Of a stretch of DNA of 64,000 nucleotides, positions 26,125 through 35,580 are shown in pieces. Under the pieces are notes generated by a model. The model saw only the letters and a program-made list of their open reading frames with translations. It did not search any database and had not been told where the DNA came from. The stretch lies in NCBI RefSeq assembly GCF_000518605.1, contig NZ_JADX01000004.1:62001-126000 (forward strand). The letters are read 5' to 3'. The position numbers and the translations under genes are program-made. The DNA comes from Shewanella fidelis ATCC BAA-318. GTDB taxonomy: Bacteria > Pseudomonadota > Gammaproteobacteria > Enterobacterales > Shewanellaceae. The stretch's first letter is position 1; the number at the start of each line of letters is the position of its first letter.

Positions 26125-27789
26125 TTAGCTGCTATAGTCGAAATGGATCTCTTGGTTGAGGTTACGGATATAGCAAGGCCCATGCTCTCTTTGTGTTCGC
26201 TGAAATAGATTGCCAATATGAATTTCTACGTTGGAGTAAACATGCTTAAGCGCATGGACACAATAGCGTTTATAGTAGTGTTCAATTTCAAGCTTTAGCG
26301 CATCGTGCTCGAGTTCCTCTTGGGCTCTAATTTGTGCCATCCTACGCTTTTCGTCTAGCATTACAGTCACTTGTTCGACCATCATTGCATCGCCTTGCCA
26401 TTGTTCTTTCGGCGGAAGTTTTCTGAGTTGCGCTTCGATATTGAGCATGGCAACAACCATAGATTTGACACTATGATCTAACTGTTTCAGTTGTGATTTA
26501 AGTTCGCTGAGTTCCATTGCGCAAAACAGCTCGGTTTTAGTGTCGGCGGTAGCGCCAATCGCTACGGCTTGGATCCCTTTTAGCGCTTCTGCTTTACCAC
26601 CAACAAGATCGCCACGTTTGCCGGTTGAGTCACTGACAATAAGCTGTTGTTGAGTTTGGCTGTGGCTATGTAGCAGTTGCTTGGTGATTAAGATGTTGCC
26701 AAGCGCTTCTAGGTGAGAATATTGTACGAATTGAGCGCTAATCTGACCTTGAGCCACTAGCTTGGTTGATAGGCTGAGATCCTTTAGTTGGCGACCAATC
26801 ACACCTTTGCTGACGGTGATATCCCCTTTAGCGTGTAATGTGGCTGAATCGACAAAGCCCATGACGGTGATATCGCCAGTGCTTTTTACGACCATGCCCT
26901 CACATACATCTCCTGTGATTAAAATACTGCCTTTAAAGTCGACATGGCCGTAGCCGACATCAACATTTTTTATCTGCAACACATCATCAACTTGCATACC
27001 CGATTTGTTTTCTACAGGTTGGCCTGCAACAGTGGCGATAAGCTGATTTGGATTGTGTGGATTGAGCTCTGTGCCGGATCCTGCTGTAAGTTTGCAATCT
27101 TTCCCCGGTTTGGCGATAAGCTTTTCACCGTAAATATTGTAGCCATCGGTGCCTTGGGTTGCAGGGGTTTTCTCTATGAGTACACTGCCCGGCTTAACCA
27201 TTATCAGTGCGCCCAGATTGCGCATATCAACGGTACCGTCACTATTACTTTGCGGCTGCAGTAAACGCTCGCGCGCCAGTGAAACTTTGCGTTCTAGTTT
27301 TGCAGCTACGCCATTAATAGCGGCACGGCCATTGGCAATGACGCCATGACAAGTTTTACCTGGTTCAAGCTTGGCAAATTCAGTTAACAAACAATCAATT
27401 TTGGCTTTACTCAGCCCCATACTAATTTTTTGTATTTTTAGGTTTTGGAGTACATCTCTGATATCAAGTGTTTTACCACCATAAGCTGCGGTTAGTTGCA
27501 TGCTGGCTTGCATTTTATCGTCACTGACATCGAAGCTGATGCTGGCATCACGTCTAGCGGCTATTTCAAAAAACAGTTCCACATCACCGTCAGCTTGATT
27601 GCTTAATTGATTAACTTGGATGACGGCTTGGGTGATTTGAGCTTGAAGAGGAAATAGACAACTAAAGTCTGGTAGGGCTAATAGTTGCTGTAGATCTTGC
27701 TCTGAAATCGGTCCATGTGAATTGGGTACGATTTTTAATTCAGCTTTTTGTTGATCTTGACTTAGCTCGATGAGCCCAGGATGTAGCAT
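26125..27789 (-). CDS. DUF342 / FapA family protein
   Basis: A 554-residue cytoplasmic protein. Residues 1-190 form an N-terminal domain, 190-400 are a repetitive region of short Gly-rich turns (GDITVMGFVDSATLHAKGD-type) predicting a right-handed beta-helix, and 410-510 form a helical, coiled-coil-like segment. This matches the DUF342 (FapA) family. In Vibrio vulnificus FapA is tied to flagellar pole function and glucose signalling through EIIA-Glc; transfer of that role here is inference. No flagellar genes are nearby. Confidence 0.85.
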   Translation of the reverse strand: MLHPGLIELSQDQQKAELKIVPNSHGPISEQDLQQLLALPDFSCLFPLQAQITQAVIQVNQLSNQADGDVELFFEIAARRDASISFDVSDDKMQASMQLTAAYGGKTLDIRDVLQNLKIQKISMGLSKAKIDCLLTEFAKLEPGKTCHGVIANGRAAINGVAAKLERKVSLARERLLQPQSNSDGTVDMRNLGALIMVKPGSVLIEKTPATQGTDGYNIYGEKLIAKPGKDCKLTAGSGTELNPHNPNQLIATVAGQPVENKSGMQVDDVLQIKNVDVGYGHVDFKGSILITGDVCEGMVVKSTGDITVMGFVDSATLHAKGDITVSKGVIGRQLKDLSLSTKLVAQGQISAQFVQYSHLEALGNILITKQLLHSHSQTQQQLIVSDSTGKRGDLVGGKAEALKGIQAVAIGATADTKTELFCAMELSELKSQLKQLDHSVKSMVVAMLNIEAQLRKLPPKEQWQGDAMMVEQVTVMLDEKRRMAQIRAQEELEHDALKLEIEHYYKRYCVHALKHVYSNVEIHIGNLFQRTQREHGPCYIRNLNQEIHFDYSS

Positions 27790-27885
27790 CGAACACCTCT
27801 AATCTCTTTTATTGTTTTAAGAGATAGCTAAGCATATAAAAGGTGGGTAAAAAAGCTTCAAGTGCAAATAGTGTGAATCAAATGT

Positions 27886-27930
27886 TCTAACACCTCAGTT
27901 GTTGATAGCGTCAATAACCGAGGTGTTAGA
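27886..27930. repeat. Long inverted repeat (20-bp arms, 5-bp loop) after rsmC
   Basis: The arms at 27886-27905 and 27911-27930 match at 18 of 20 positions (outer 11 bp TCTAACACCTC perfect) around loop TAGCG. It sits between the rsmC stop and the start of the DUF342 gene. No T run follows on either strand, so a simple intrinsic terminator is unlikely; an mRNA 3'-end stabiliser or attenuator is possible. Confidence 0.7.
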
Positions 27931-27945
27931 GATAAAAGGCAGGCA

Positions 27946-28974
27946 CTAGGCTTTAGTGTTACTGTAAATTTTGTATTTATTGTTTTCTGCAGTGACATTC
28001 ACCGCACCAAAATATTCAGCAATGGTGTCAGAGTATGGCAAGTGGCGATTAGCTACGATGTGAAATAGACCACCAGAACGTAAGGTATTAGCGCTATCTT
28101 TAACAAAAGTGGTGGCGATGTTGGTTGTGCTTGCTAAGCCGTCATGAAATGGAGGATTAGAAATAATGCCATCATAGCGAGTGGTTGTTTGTGCAAGGCC
28201 GTCTGAGGCAAACACTTTCGCTTCAAATCCATTGGCTGCAAGGGTTAATTCACAAGAGGCGAGTGCCATAGCATTAATATCAACACACTCGACTTTTAAC
28301 TCAGGTTGAACTTTTAATAAGGCAGCGGCTATTACGCCAGCCCCACAACCAAAGTCGAGGACGTTACCTTGCATCTTCGGCAAGTTCTCAAGCAGCAGCT
28401 TGGTACCTTCATCCAGTTTCTTCTCGCTGAAAACACCGACTAAATTGCAAATAGTGATCATGCCTTGCGGTGTCTCTAACTGATATTGGCTCTGCCAGTC
28501 ACTTAGCTTCAGGGCTGGAGCTTGAGTATTGAGTTCGCTTAAAAACACCACGCAGTGGCGTGCGTTATCAGCTTTGAAAGGTGTGTCAAAGTAACTTGGC
28601 AGTTGTTTAGGTAGTGATTTAATGCCGCCTTTGTTCTCACCGACAACAATCAGCTGGCCTTTGGCTTTAAGGTGTTTTGCCGCGAGATTAAATAGGTACG
28701 GTGCTAAGGCTTTGGCTTTAGGGAAATATACGATAACGCTATCGAAAAGCTCATCATTAGGCAGTTGATGGCCAAAGTGCAGGCTCAGGTTTTTGCCTGC
28801 GTATGGCTGCATAACAAGGTGATGATGGTAGTCTAATGCTAGTCCGCATACACTGCTAGCAGTGTTAAGAAGCTCTTTTACGAGTTGGTCGCTTTCATAG
28901 TTAATCACCAATACAGATTGGTCTTTAACGAGTTCACTGTTTCTAAGAAGGACTTGCGAGGCATTAGTTAGCAT
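27946..28974 (-). CDS. rsmC: 16S rRNA (guanine1207-N2)-methyltransferase RsmC
   Basis: A 342-residue cytoplasmic SAM-dependent enzyme that methylates G1207 of 16S rRNA in the 30S subunit. It has two tandem Rossmann domains: a degenerate N-terminal one (1-160) and a catalytic C-terminal one (about 165-335). The latter has the SAM motif [16 protein letters not shown] and the NPPF motif SNPPFHDG near residue 271. Length and both motifs are typical. It lies on its own between two intergenic hairpins. Confidence 0.94.
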   Translation of the reverse strand: MLTNASQVLLRNSELVKDQSVLVINYESDQLVKELLNTASSVCGLALDYHHHLVMQPYAGKNLSLHFGHQLPNDELFDSVIVYFPKAKALAPYLFNLAAKHLKAKGQLIVVGENKGGIKSLPKQLPSYFDTPFKADNARHCVVFLSELNTQAPALKLSDWQSQYQLETPQGMITICNLVGVFSEKKLDEGTKLLLENLPKMQGNVLDFGCGAGVIAAALLKVQPELKVECVDINAMALASCELTLAANGFEAKVFASDGLAQTTTRYDGIISNPPFHDGLASTTNIATTFVKDSANTLRSGGLFHIVANRHLPYSDTIAEYFGAVNVTAENNKYKIYSNTKA

Positions 28975-29063
28975 GAGTATTTGTGCTTTAGGTGTAATTG
29001 GCGCTAATTATACCTTATCGCTACTAAGATAAGAAACGGCTAACACAGCGACAAATGGTAAGA

Positions 29064-29092
29064 AAAAGGCCGCGAATATTCGCAGCCTTTTG
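29064..29092 (-). terminator. Terminator downstream of the alkaline phosphatase gene
   Basis: GGC-CGCGAATATTCGC-AGCC hairpin with A run on the left and T run on the right. It lies 35 bp after the phosphatase stop. Confidence 0.85.
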
Positions 29093-29125
29093 TCATTGTA
29101 TTACTGCTCTATATGAGTTGCCTCA

Positions 29126-30430
29126 CTATTGAGTTTTTGGCAGTAGACTCATCATTTTTTCTGCAATGTCAGTATTATCTTGATTGCCTTTAAACAGATC
29201 TGCAGCAGGGCCTGCAGCAAAGACTTGCACATCGCCACCTGTGTGACCGGTTGTCGTCCAGCCAGTATAACTACGTGTATCAATCAGTTGTTTCAAACTG
29301 GTTTCCAACGCTGCTTTACCTTGCATACGTGCATTACTTAGGCGGATTAACTCAGCTTCATTTGCTTCAAAACCCAGTGCCTGATTTACTGCTGCTTGCC
29401 AGTTATCTTGGGCTATTGCTTGCTCTGCAATTTTGGCAGGGCTTGCTTGGATGCCTTGGAGTAAATTGGTATCCCATGCATATTCGCCATTGGCACCAAT
29501 TGATAAACCGCCAGTATTATGGTCGGCAGTGACGACCATTAAAGTGTCAGGATTGGCGCGAACAAACTGTTCAACCACCTCTATCGCATTAGCAAAGCCA
29601 TGCATTTCGCCCATCGCAGTTGCAATGTCATTATTGTGGCCTGCCCAGTCAATCAAGCTACCTTCAACAAGCAGTACAAAGCCTTGCTCGTTTTGAGAGA
29701 GTAAATCGAGTGCTTTTTGGGTGAGTTGACTCAATTGTGTTGAGTCTTGCTGATCGATAACCCAAGGCAGTTGCACATCAGCAAATAAGCCAAGCACTTT
29801 GCCTTTATTGATCTGCGCTAGCATTGAGAAATCATCAATATGTTGATATCCCTTAGCTTTAAATTGAGCCAGTAGCGGGGCAGGGAAGTATTTTTGTCCA
29901 CCACCTAAAATGACATCAGCCTCAGAGGTTAAATAGCTCTGCGCAATCTCATCGTAGTTACGTCGGCTTTCATTATGGGCTAAGAATGCGGCAGGTGTCG
30001 CATGGTTAACTTGCGAAGTAACAGCTACACCGATTGCCATGCCCCGTGCTTTAGCCATCTGCATAATGCTGGTAAGTGGTCGCTTATTGATATCGACGCT
30101 GATTGCACCATTATAACTTTTCACACCAGTAGCTAATGCGGTTGCAGAGGCTGCTGAGTCGGTGACAAAACCACTCTGTCTAGCTGGGTAGGTTGACGCC
30201 ATTCCGACAAGTAACCGATCAAATACCGTTTGTTCAATCTCTTCAGTATCAGGGTTGTTTTGGTAATAACGATATGCACTGGTATAGGCGGGGCCCATAC
30301 CATCACCTACCATAATAATCATGTTTTTAGGGCGCGAGGGAGCATCATGAATATCGATATTGGCTGATGCTACAAGCGGTAACACGACGAGGGCACTAAT
30401 GGCCCAAGTCAATGTTTTTGTTAAGTTCAT
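29126..30430 (-). CDS. Alkaline phosphatase
   Basis: A 434-residue periplasmic phosphomonoesterase of the PhoA family. The signal peptide ends ASA near residue 23. The metal-binding start is MIIMVGDGMG (Asp43), and the nucleophile is Ser92 in TDSAASATALATG. Later metal ligands occur in LVEGSLIDWAGHNND, VVTADHNTGG and TTGHTGGDV. All catalytic elements are visible. It starts 14 bp after gshB and is probably co-transcribed. No Pho box was recognised. Confidence 0.93.
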   Translation of the reverse strand: MNLTKTLTWAISALVVLPLVASANIDIHDAPSRPKNMIIMVGDGMGPAYTSAYRYYQNNPDTEEIEQTVFDRLLVGMASTYPARQSGFVTDSAASATALATGVKSYNGAISVDINKRPLTSIMQMAKARGMAIGVAVTSQVNHATPAAFLAHNESRRNYDEIAQSYLTSEADVILGGGQKYFPAPLLAQFKAKGYQHIDDFSMLAQINKGKVLGLFADVQLPWVIDQQDSTQLSQLTQKALDLLSQNEQGFVLLVEGSLIDWAGHNNDIATAMGEMHGFANAIEVVEQFVRANPDTLMVVTADHNTGGLSIGANGEYAWDTNLLQGIQASPAKIAEQAIAQDNWQAAVNQALGFEANEAELIRLSNARMQGKAALETSLKQLIDTRSYTGWTTTGHTGGDVQVFAAGPAADLFKGNQDNTDIAEKMMSLLPKTQ

Positions 30431-30444
30431 GCCGAATCCTTTGG

Positions 30445-31398
30445 CTAAGCAGTTTTATTTATGCGGGCTTCAATAGCGTCCATTAACATGCCGGTAATAT
30501 CAACATCAAATGCCGCTTGAATTTCTTTAATGCAAGTTGGGCTAGTGACATTGATTTCGGTTAGCTTGTCGCCAATCACATCGAGTCCGACAAAAATCAG
30601 ACCGCGTTTTTTCAGCTCTGGACCGATGGTGCGAGCAATATGCCAGTCAGATTCAGAAAGCGGTTGTGCTACTCCGCGGCCGCCTGCAGCTAAATTACCA
30701 CGGGTTTCACCTTTTTGTGGAATACGCGCAAGTGAGTAAGGTACTGGCTCACCATCTACGACTAAGATCCGTTTGTCACCTGAGGTAATGTCAGGAATAA
30801 AAGCTTGCGCCATTGCGTATTGATTACCTTCTGCGGTTAAGGTTTCAATGATAACGCCAAGATTTGGATCATCTTTTTTCACGCGGAATATGGAGCTGCC
30901 ACCCATGCCATCTAACGGCTTAAGAATGATGTCACCTTTAGCTTGATGGAAAGCGCGGATCCGCTTTTCGTCACGGGTTACGATAGTTTCAGGAGTAAAC
31001 TCAGAGAACCACGCAGTAAATAGCTTTTCGTTTGCATCACGCAAACTTTGCGGCTTATTTACAATTAACACCCCTTGTTCTTCAGCGCGCTCTAGCATGT
31101 AAGTTGAGTAAACGAACTCTGTGTCAAACGGCGGATCTTTGCGCATTAAAATGACGTCTAAGTCTGCAAGAGGGGTATCGATAGCCTCTTCAAGCTGATA
31201 CCAATTTTGCGGATCGTCTTGAACTGTTAATGCGCTCATTGTTGCCATTGCTTGGCCGTTAACCATGGCTAGATCTTTCATCTCCATGTAGAAAAGCTGA
31301 TAACCACGGGATTGCGCAGCCATTAACATTGCAAAGCTAGAATCTTTTTTGATGTTGATGTCACTGATGGGATCCATCACGATGCCGAGTTTAATCAT
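30445..31398 (-). CDS. gshB: Glutathione synthetase
   Basis: A 317-residue cytoplasmic ATP-grasp enzyme that joins gamma-glutamylcysteine and glycine. Features are the N-terminal KLGIVMDPISDINIKKDSSF, the substrate segment LMRKDPPFDTEF, the ATP-grasp core ILKPLDGMGGSSIFRV and the C-terminal INVTSPTCIKEIQ. Length is typical. It lies downstream of rsmE, as in Escherichia coli, with a gap of about 150 bp, and probably leads the gshB-phosphatase unit. Confidence 0.96.
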   Translation of the reverse strand: MIKLGIVMDPISDINIKKDSSFAMLMAAQSRGYQLFYMEMKDLAMVNGQAMATMSALTVQDDPQNWYQLEEAIDTPLADLDVILMRKDPPFDTEFVYSTYMLERAEEQGVLIVNKPQSLRDANEKLFTAWFSEFTPETIVTRDEKRIRAFHQAKGDIILKPLDGMGGSSIFRVKKDDPNLGVIIETLTAEGNQYAMAQAFIPDITSGDKRILVVDGEPVPYSLARIPQKGETRGNLAAGGRGVAQPLSESDWHIARTIGPELKKRGLIFVGLDVIGDKLTEINVTSPTCIKEIQAAFDVDITGMLMDAIEARINKTA

Positions 31399-31547
31399 GG
31401 AGCATTTCCTTATCTTATATTCGTTTCAACGTTGAATATGGGGGCGGTATTGGCCATTTTCTAGCGTTTAACCGATAAACTTTTACTAATATAGTGAGTG
31501 GCAAAGCCAATTGGGTATTTGCCACTAGGTAAGCGATTAGTCAGTCT

Positions 31548-32279
31548 CTAACCGATATCGCCGAATTTAAGCTGCAGTGCACTAATTGTGGTGAGCGCGG
31601 CTGTTTCAGTCCGCAATACTCGTGGGCCAAGCAATACGTCAGTAAATTGGTGTTCCTCTGTCATGGCTATTTCTGCAGCAGATAAGCCACCTTCTGGGCC
31701 AATAACCAGCCTTACACGGTTATTTGGTAGTGTTAAGCCGTTTACCCCGTGCGATGCTCGCGGGTGCAAGTTAAGCTTAACGGATTCTGATGGTTCAGCG
31801 CACCAGTCTGCTAATTGCATTGCAGGGCGAACAACGGGCACCACGCTGCGGCCGGATTGCTCGCACGCGCTAATAACAATTTTTTGCCACTGCTGGATCT
31901 TTTTCTCTAATCGCTCGCCAGTCAGTTTTACGCCACAACGCTCTGAAAACAGTGGAGTAATGGTGTTAACGCCAAGCTCGACCGACTTTTGAATAGTAAA
32001 GTCCATTCGATCACCGCGAGAGATCACTTGGCCTAAGTGTAAGTTAAGTGGTGATTCACTATTATTGGCTTCACAACTTAAGACCTTAACTTCAACGTTT
32101 TTCTTACTGGCACTGACAATTTCAGCAAGGTAGTCATTACCATCGCCATTAAATAAACTAACTTGCTCACCTGAAGTCATTCTTAAGACGCGGCCAACGT
32201 GACCTGCGGCTTCATCGTCTAATGCAACTGATTGGCCGATAGTGAATGTTGATTGCTGATAAATTCTTGGCACTCTCAT
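31548..32279 (-). CDS. rsmE: 16S rRNA (uracil1498-N3)-methyltransferase RsmE
   Basis: A 243-residue SPOUT-class methyltransferase that forms m3U1498 in 16S rRNA. An N-terminal PUA-like domain (1-70) precedes the knotted SPOUT domain, with [35 protein letters not shown] and [13 protein letters not shown]. All hallmark motifs are present. It starts 13 bp after endA, so the two are one operon. Confidence 0.95.
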   Translation of the reverse strand: MRVPRIYQQSTFTIGQSVALDDEAAGHVGRVLRMTSGEQVSLFNGDGNDYLAEIVSASKKNVEVKVLSCEANNSESPLNLHLGQVISRGDRMDFTIQKSVELGVNTITPLFSERCGVKLTGERLEKKIQQWQKIVISACEQSGRSVVPVVRPAMQLADWCAEPSESVKLNLHPRASHGVNGLTLPNNRVRLVIGPEGGLSAAEIAMTEEHQFTDVLLGPRVLRTETAALTTISALQLKFGDIG

Positions 32280-32292
32280 GATGTTTCAAGCC

Positions 32293-33036
32293 TTATTCTG
32301 CGTAAGTCGTGGTGTTATTTAGGCGCTGGCACTGAGCTTGTACAAACTCATTGTGATTACCTTGGACCTTAGCGATCTCTTGGTCGCGTAGACATTCCAT
32401 AGTATCAACTGGATAGGTTTTATCCCATGCTTTAAATAACTTTAATTGGCTACTGGATATTTTCAATCCGTATGTTTGCTGCATGTAGAAATAGGTGCGA
32501 GCAATTTGACCACGGGTATGGGCTGGAGGTTGTACCTTACGCCCCTTGAAGTCAACAGTGAATTGGCATTGACCATATTGTGTAGGCTTGGCATTCCACT
32601 GGCTGAAGCGGTAGTTACTGCGGTCACCATTTACTTCACCAATTGCAGGAACCAAGTTGTGTAAATCTGACTCCATTTTTTTGAAGTTGTTGTCTTTACG
32701 ACCACAATTTTTACGGCCGCCTTCTTGCCAGCAAAGTAGTTGATGACCAAACTCCCAAGCAGGAACTACATGTTCCCATTCTATGCGTGAGGCGCGCACT
32801 TTTTGTTTGCGTACTTCATAGCCGCAACTATCTAGCTCAGGGATCCATTTCTTGCCTTTTACTGTGATATCACAGCCACAGTAAAAGCTGGTTTGAGGTA
32901 AGTGGTTAAGGTAAATCTTGCGTATGTTTTTTTTAGCTTGGTTAAAGCTTTTTGCGTGACCAGTTGAAGCATGAGTTGTTTGAGGTAACAGCCACAAAAG
33001 TCCGAGCGCTACAATGAGCACTTTGATTAATGACAT
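32293..33036 (-). CDS. endA: Endonuclease I
   Basis: A 247-residue periplasmic nuclease that cuts double-stranded DNA. The chosen ATG at 33036 gives a clear signal peptide ([20 protein letters not shown], ending HA) and follows AGGGA; the longer frame starts 84 bases upstream without support. The family core includes [16 protein letters not shown] (catalytic His region), [30 protein letters not shown] and [11 protein letters not shown]. It has eight or more cysteines for disulfides. The order sprT-endA-rsmE-gshB is conserved with Escherichia coli. Confidence 0.95.
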   Translation of the reverse strand: MSLIKVLIVALGLLWLLPQTTHASTGHAKSFNQAKKNIRKIYLNHLPQTSFYCGCDITVKGKKWIPELDSCGYEVRKQKVRASRIEWEHVVPAWEFGHQLLCWQEGGRKNCGRKDNNFKKMESDLHNLVPAIGEVNGDRSNYRFSQWNAKPTQYGQCQFTVDFKGRKVQPPAHTRGQIARTYFYMQQTYGLKISSSQLKLFKAWDKTYPVDTMECLRDQEIAKVQGNHNEFVQAQCQRLNNTTTYAE

Positions 33037-33209
33037 CGATAAATCCCTAAAAAATACAGCGATTACGAAACGAATGTTCGTTTGCGGGGGGATTGTATGT
33101 GAGCGCTGCGTTAGCCGCAATGGCGGAGATTATATTGTTGGATTTTGTTTGCTCGAGAAGAGATACCGCTCGCTTGCTGCCAAAGCAAAGCTAACCAATT
33201 TTCGCATAC

Positions 33210-33767
33210 TTAACTTGGTTGTAATTGACTGCCGCACTTACGACAGCGATATTGGGTCTCGCCTCGTAATACTTTGTTATGTCTACGTATACTGAGCTTT
33301 ATAGGCCCACATAAACAATAGTAATCAAATGTTTTGCCGGCAACTGCTGAGGTGTCAAAGCTATGGGTTGTACGAGGCTGCAATTTAAATACTTGTTGCA
33401 TTAGGCTTTGCCACTCTCGTCCATGGGGTTTTACTCGCCCAAATAACTGCGCGGCCAATAAATGGCAGATCTCATGGGGAACCACTTCATCGATAAAAGC
33501 TTGGTGGTTATTTTTTAATAATGTGGCATTAAAGCGCAGTTTATTTAGCTGTAAGTGTGCAGTGCCAGCACTTTTTCCACGTAAAGCAAAACTGATCTCT
33601 GGTCTTGGAAAAGACCGTTTAAGCGTCGACTCAGCAATTTGGTAGCAACGTTCAACTTGCTGGGCAATTTGTTGTTGCTGCGGATCGCTAAATGACACTG
33701 GCTGACGGCCTTTGGTGCTGATGGCCGTACTGCTTCGTGATTTAAATGGATTAAGCGCTTTGAACAT
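33210..33767 (-). CDS. sprT: SprT family zinc metalloprotein
   Basis: A 185-residue SprT-like protein. HEICH (98-102) is the HExxH zinc site. The C-terminal zinc ribbon has Cys151, Cys153, Cys175 and Cys178 (YRCRKC). SprT relatives are metalloprotease-like; the eukaryotic Spartan removes DNA-protein crosslinks, while the bacterial role is not settled. It lies upstream of endA with 173 bp between them. Its N-terminal 30 residues are basic and look disordered. Confidence 0.9.
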   Translation of the reverse strand: MFKALNPFKSRSSTAISTKGRQPVSFSDPQQQQIAQQVERCYQIAESTLKRSFPRPEISFALRGKSAGTAHLQLNKLRFNATLLKNNHQAFIDEVVPHEICHLLAAQLFGRVKPHGREWQSLMQQVFKLQPRTTHSFDTSAVAGKTFDYYCLCGPIKLSIRRHNKVLRGETQYRCRKCGSQLQPS

Positions 33768-33869
33768 GAGTCGTTAAGTTGATTTGAGGAGCTTCTATGG
33801 GCATTTTAACTGACCACAAACAGGCTGACCAGTTAGGGCAGCCTATGTAATGCGTGGACATGGGATCCG

Positions 33870-35027
33870 CTACAGCGTTGCCGCAGCAACCTCAACCATG
33901 CTCTTAACTTGATTAACAATATCGGTTTCTATTTTGGCATCGTAGGCGGCAATACGTGGGGTATGAATATGACCTACAGGAATCGTGCTGTTAAATTGAT
34001 TTTTCAACAAAATAGCCCGATAGGAAATTTCATTCGATAAATAGCCACCACCTGAACCCTCAACAGACGTTGCGTTGTCTAGCTGGGCTAATGATTTGGC
34101 TTGAAACTCACCTTGCTCTAAGGTTGATACCGTGTGGTTATCGATAACTTTCCATGGGCTTTGTACGGTTTGCATAGCCTTAATGGGTAAAGAAAACTCG
34201 ACAAATTGCGGCCCTTTTAGTGTGCCGCCATTAAATGATGGCGCAATAGGGGCTTGCTTAGTTGCACCTGTCAGTACATTTAAGTTATCCGGTGCAGCAG
34301 CACTGCGGTTTAAGCCTGGAAAGCGTTCAATATCAAAATCTTCACGACCCATGCTTACGGTGAAAATCATATCAACGCTATTGTCGCGATATATAGGTGT
34401 GAGTAATGACTCAATTATGCCGGCGTCGAAATCAGCAAAACGCACAGGGATCATCACAGCTTCAATTTGAACTTGCTTTCCATTGACGTTAAAACGGTAA
34501 CCGTCAAGGGCGAGGGCGGTTAAGCCCGATGGGTTACTTTGGTCAATATTTTTGTCGAGAAAGAATGGATCAAAACCTGTTAGCAGGATCTTAATGTCGT
34601 TATCAGGCTTAAACTCAATATCACTGAAACCACGAGAAGATTTTTCTACAGCATCAATTAAAATGTCTCGTTGCCAAGCTGCTAAAGCAAAATTAGGCTG
34701 CTGGATTTTGATCGCTTCTCGCATACCTAAGCGGCTCCAATATAAAGAGCGATCGTCTGGATGACCTGATTGCACATCTCGCACAGCCTGTTGCCATAAT
34801 CTTAAACCTTGATTAGCAACCATTTGGGTGATCTTAAGTTCGTCTGTGTGGCGAGAGTACTTGTCGTTAAGTTGTTCGACAAACACATTATAGCGGTCAA
34901 CCACTTCAGGCATGGCTTGTTTCGCAGTGGGTAAGCGCAACTCTTCAACATCTAGTTGTGCCCAAGCCGGGTGACATGCTGCAATGGCAAGTGTTGCGGC
35001 AAAAAAAGCCTTATTGAAAACCGTCAT
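33870..35027 (-). CDS. Secreted pyroglutamyl-peptidase-like protein with Cys to Ser change
   Basis: A 385-residue exported protein with signal peptide (1-23, ending AWA). Residues 25-140 are a helical unrecognised domain. Residues 145-365 resemble peptidase C15 (pyroglutamyl peptidase I): ILLTGFDPFFLDKNIDQSNP, the SMGREDFDIERF segment with likely Glu234, and GHIHTPRI with His355. Where C15 enzymes carry the nucleophilic Cys (pattern YxCN), this protein has YLSN, Ser331. So it is either a serine variant or an inactive binding protein. Normal C15 is about 215 residues and cytoplasmic, so both the location and the N-terminal extension are unusual. Confidence 0.75.
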   Translation of the reverse strand: MTVFNKAFFAATLAIAACHPAWAQLDVEELRLPTAKQAMPEVVDRYNVFVEQLNDKYSRHTDELKITQMVANQGLRLWQQAVRDVQSGHPDDRSLYWSRLGMREAIKIQQPNFALAAWQRDILIDAVEKSSRGFSDIEFKPDNDIKILLTGFDPFFLDKNIDQSNPSGLTALALDGYRFNVNGKQVQIEAVMIPVRFADFDAGIIESLLTPIYRDNSVDMIFTVSMGREDFDIERFPGLNRSAAAPDNLNVLTGATKQAPIAPSFNGGTLKGPQFVEFSLPIKAMQTVQSPWKVIDNHTVSTLEQGEFQAKSLAQLDNATSVEGSGGGYLSNEISYRAILLKNQFNSTIPVGHIHTPRIAAYDAKIETDIVNQVKSMVEVAAATL

Positions 35028-35578
35028 AGAGGGTCCTTTCTAACGATGAGTGCGTTATTGGTTAAGGGGGAACCCAAACCATCATTGCGGGCACTTTTTA
35101 TTCTGAAATTCTAAGTTCAGTATGCCTGACAAGCTTAGTGATGAAAAGTTATCCGCTTTTTGATAACGCTAAGTAAATGATTAATCTTAAGTGTTGGTTG
35201 ACCCACTTAGATTTGTGCCCTGTTAGGCAAACGTAGAGCGAAGATCGTTACTATACTGTCATACACCGCGAGGGCGGTGACTTATAGAGATCTCGTTTAT
35301 TAACGATTTTGATAAGGTTTTTTTGTGGGACTTGAAATAAAGGTCTAGCACTTGTTCAGACTGATTGAGCACCTGAGTCTAGGGAGTAGATGATGAAACG
35401 TGTCAGTATTATTGGTCAACGTTACGATGACTTTCTTTGTGAGCATTTATAACTGTGCCAAGGGCAGCAAACTTTGCGGGTGTAACGCTCGCGCTAAAAG
35501 AGGGCTCACCAGACTATCAAATCAGTTTACGTTTTCGTTATTAAATCGAGTTTAAAAATCGCCCTCATCGGGCGCTTT
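35028..35578. other. Intergenic region with possible remnant gene or small RNA
   Basis: This gap of about 550 bp contains a hairpin CACCGC-GAGG-GCGGTG (35264-35279), a TATACT-like -10 near 35251, a 20-codon frame (35390-35452) and a plus-strand terminator (35560-35580). A promoter-like start with a terminator suggests a short transcript, either a small RNA or a decayed gene. Confidence 0.35.
35390..35452 (+). CDS. Possible 20-residue peptide or 5' remnant of a gene
   Basis: ATGATGAAACGT follows AGGGAG closely and encodes MMKRVSIIGQRYDDFLCEHL, then TAA. The sequence after the stop stays open in another frame for about 30 codons (ending near 35544), which could reflect a frameshifted remnant. 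It matches no family I know. It is reported only because the ribosome site is good. Confidence 0.25.
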   Translation: MMKRVSIIGQRYDDFLCEHL

Positions 35579-35580
35579 TT
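35560..35580 (+). terminator. Intrinsic terminator, plus strand
   Basis: CGCCC-TCATC-GGGCG hairpin followed by C and TTTTT. No clear plus-strand gene precedes it, apart from the possible small transcript in this gap. The T run overlaps the stop of the LysR gene on the other strand. Confidence 0.7.
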
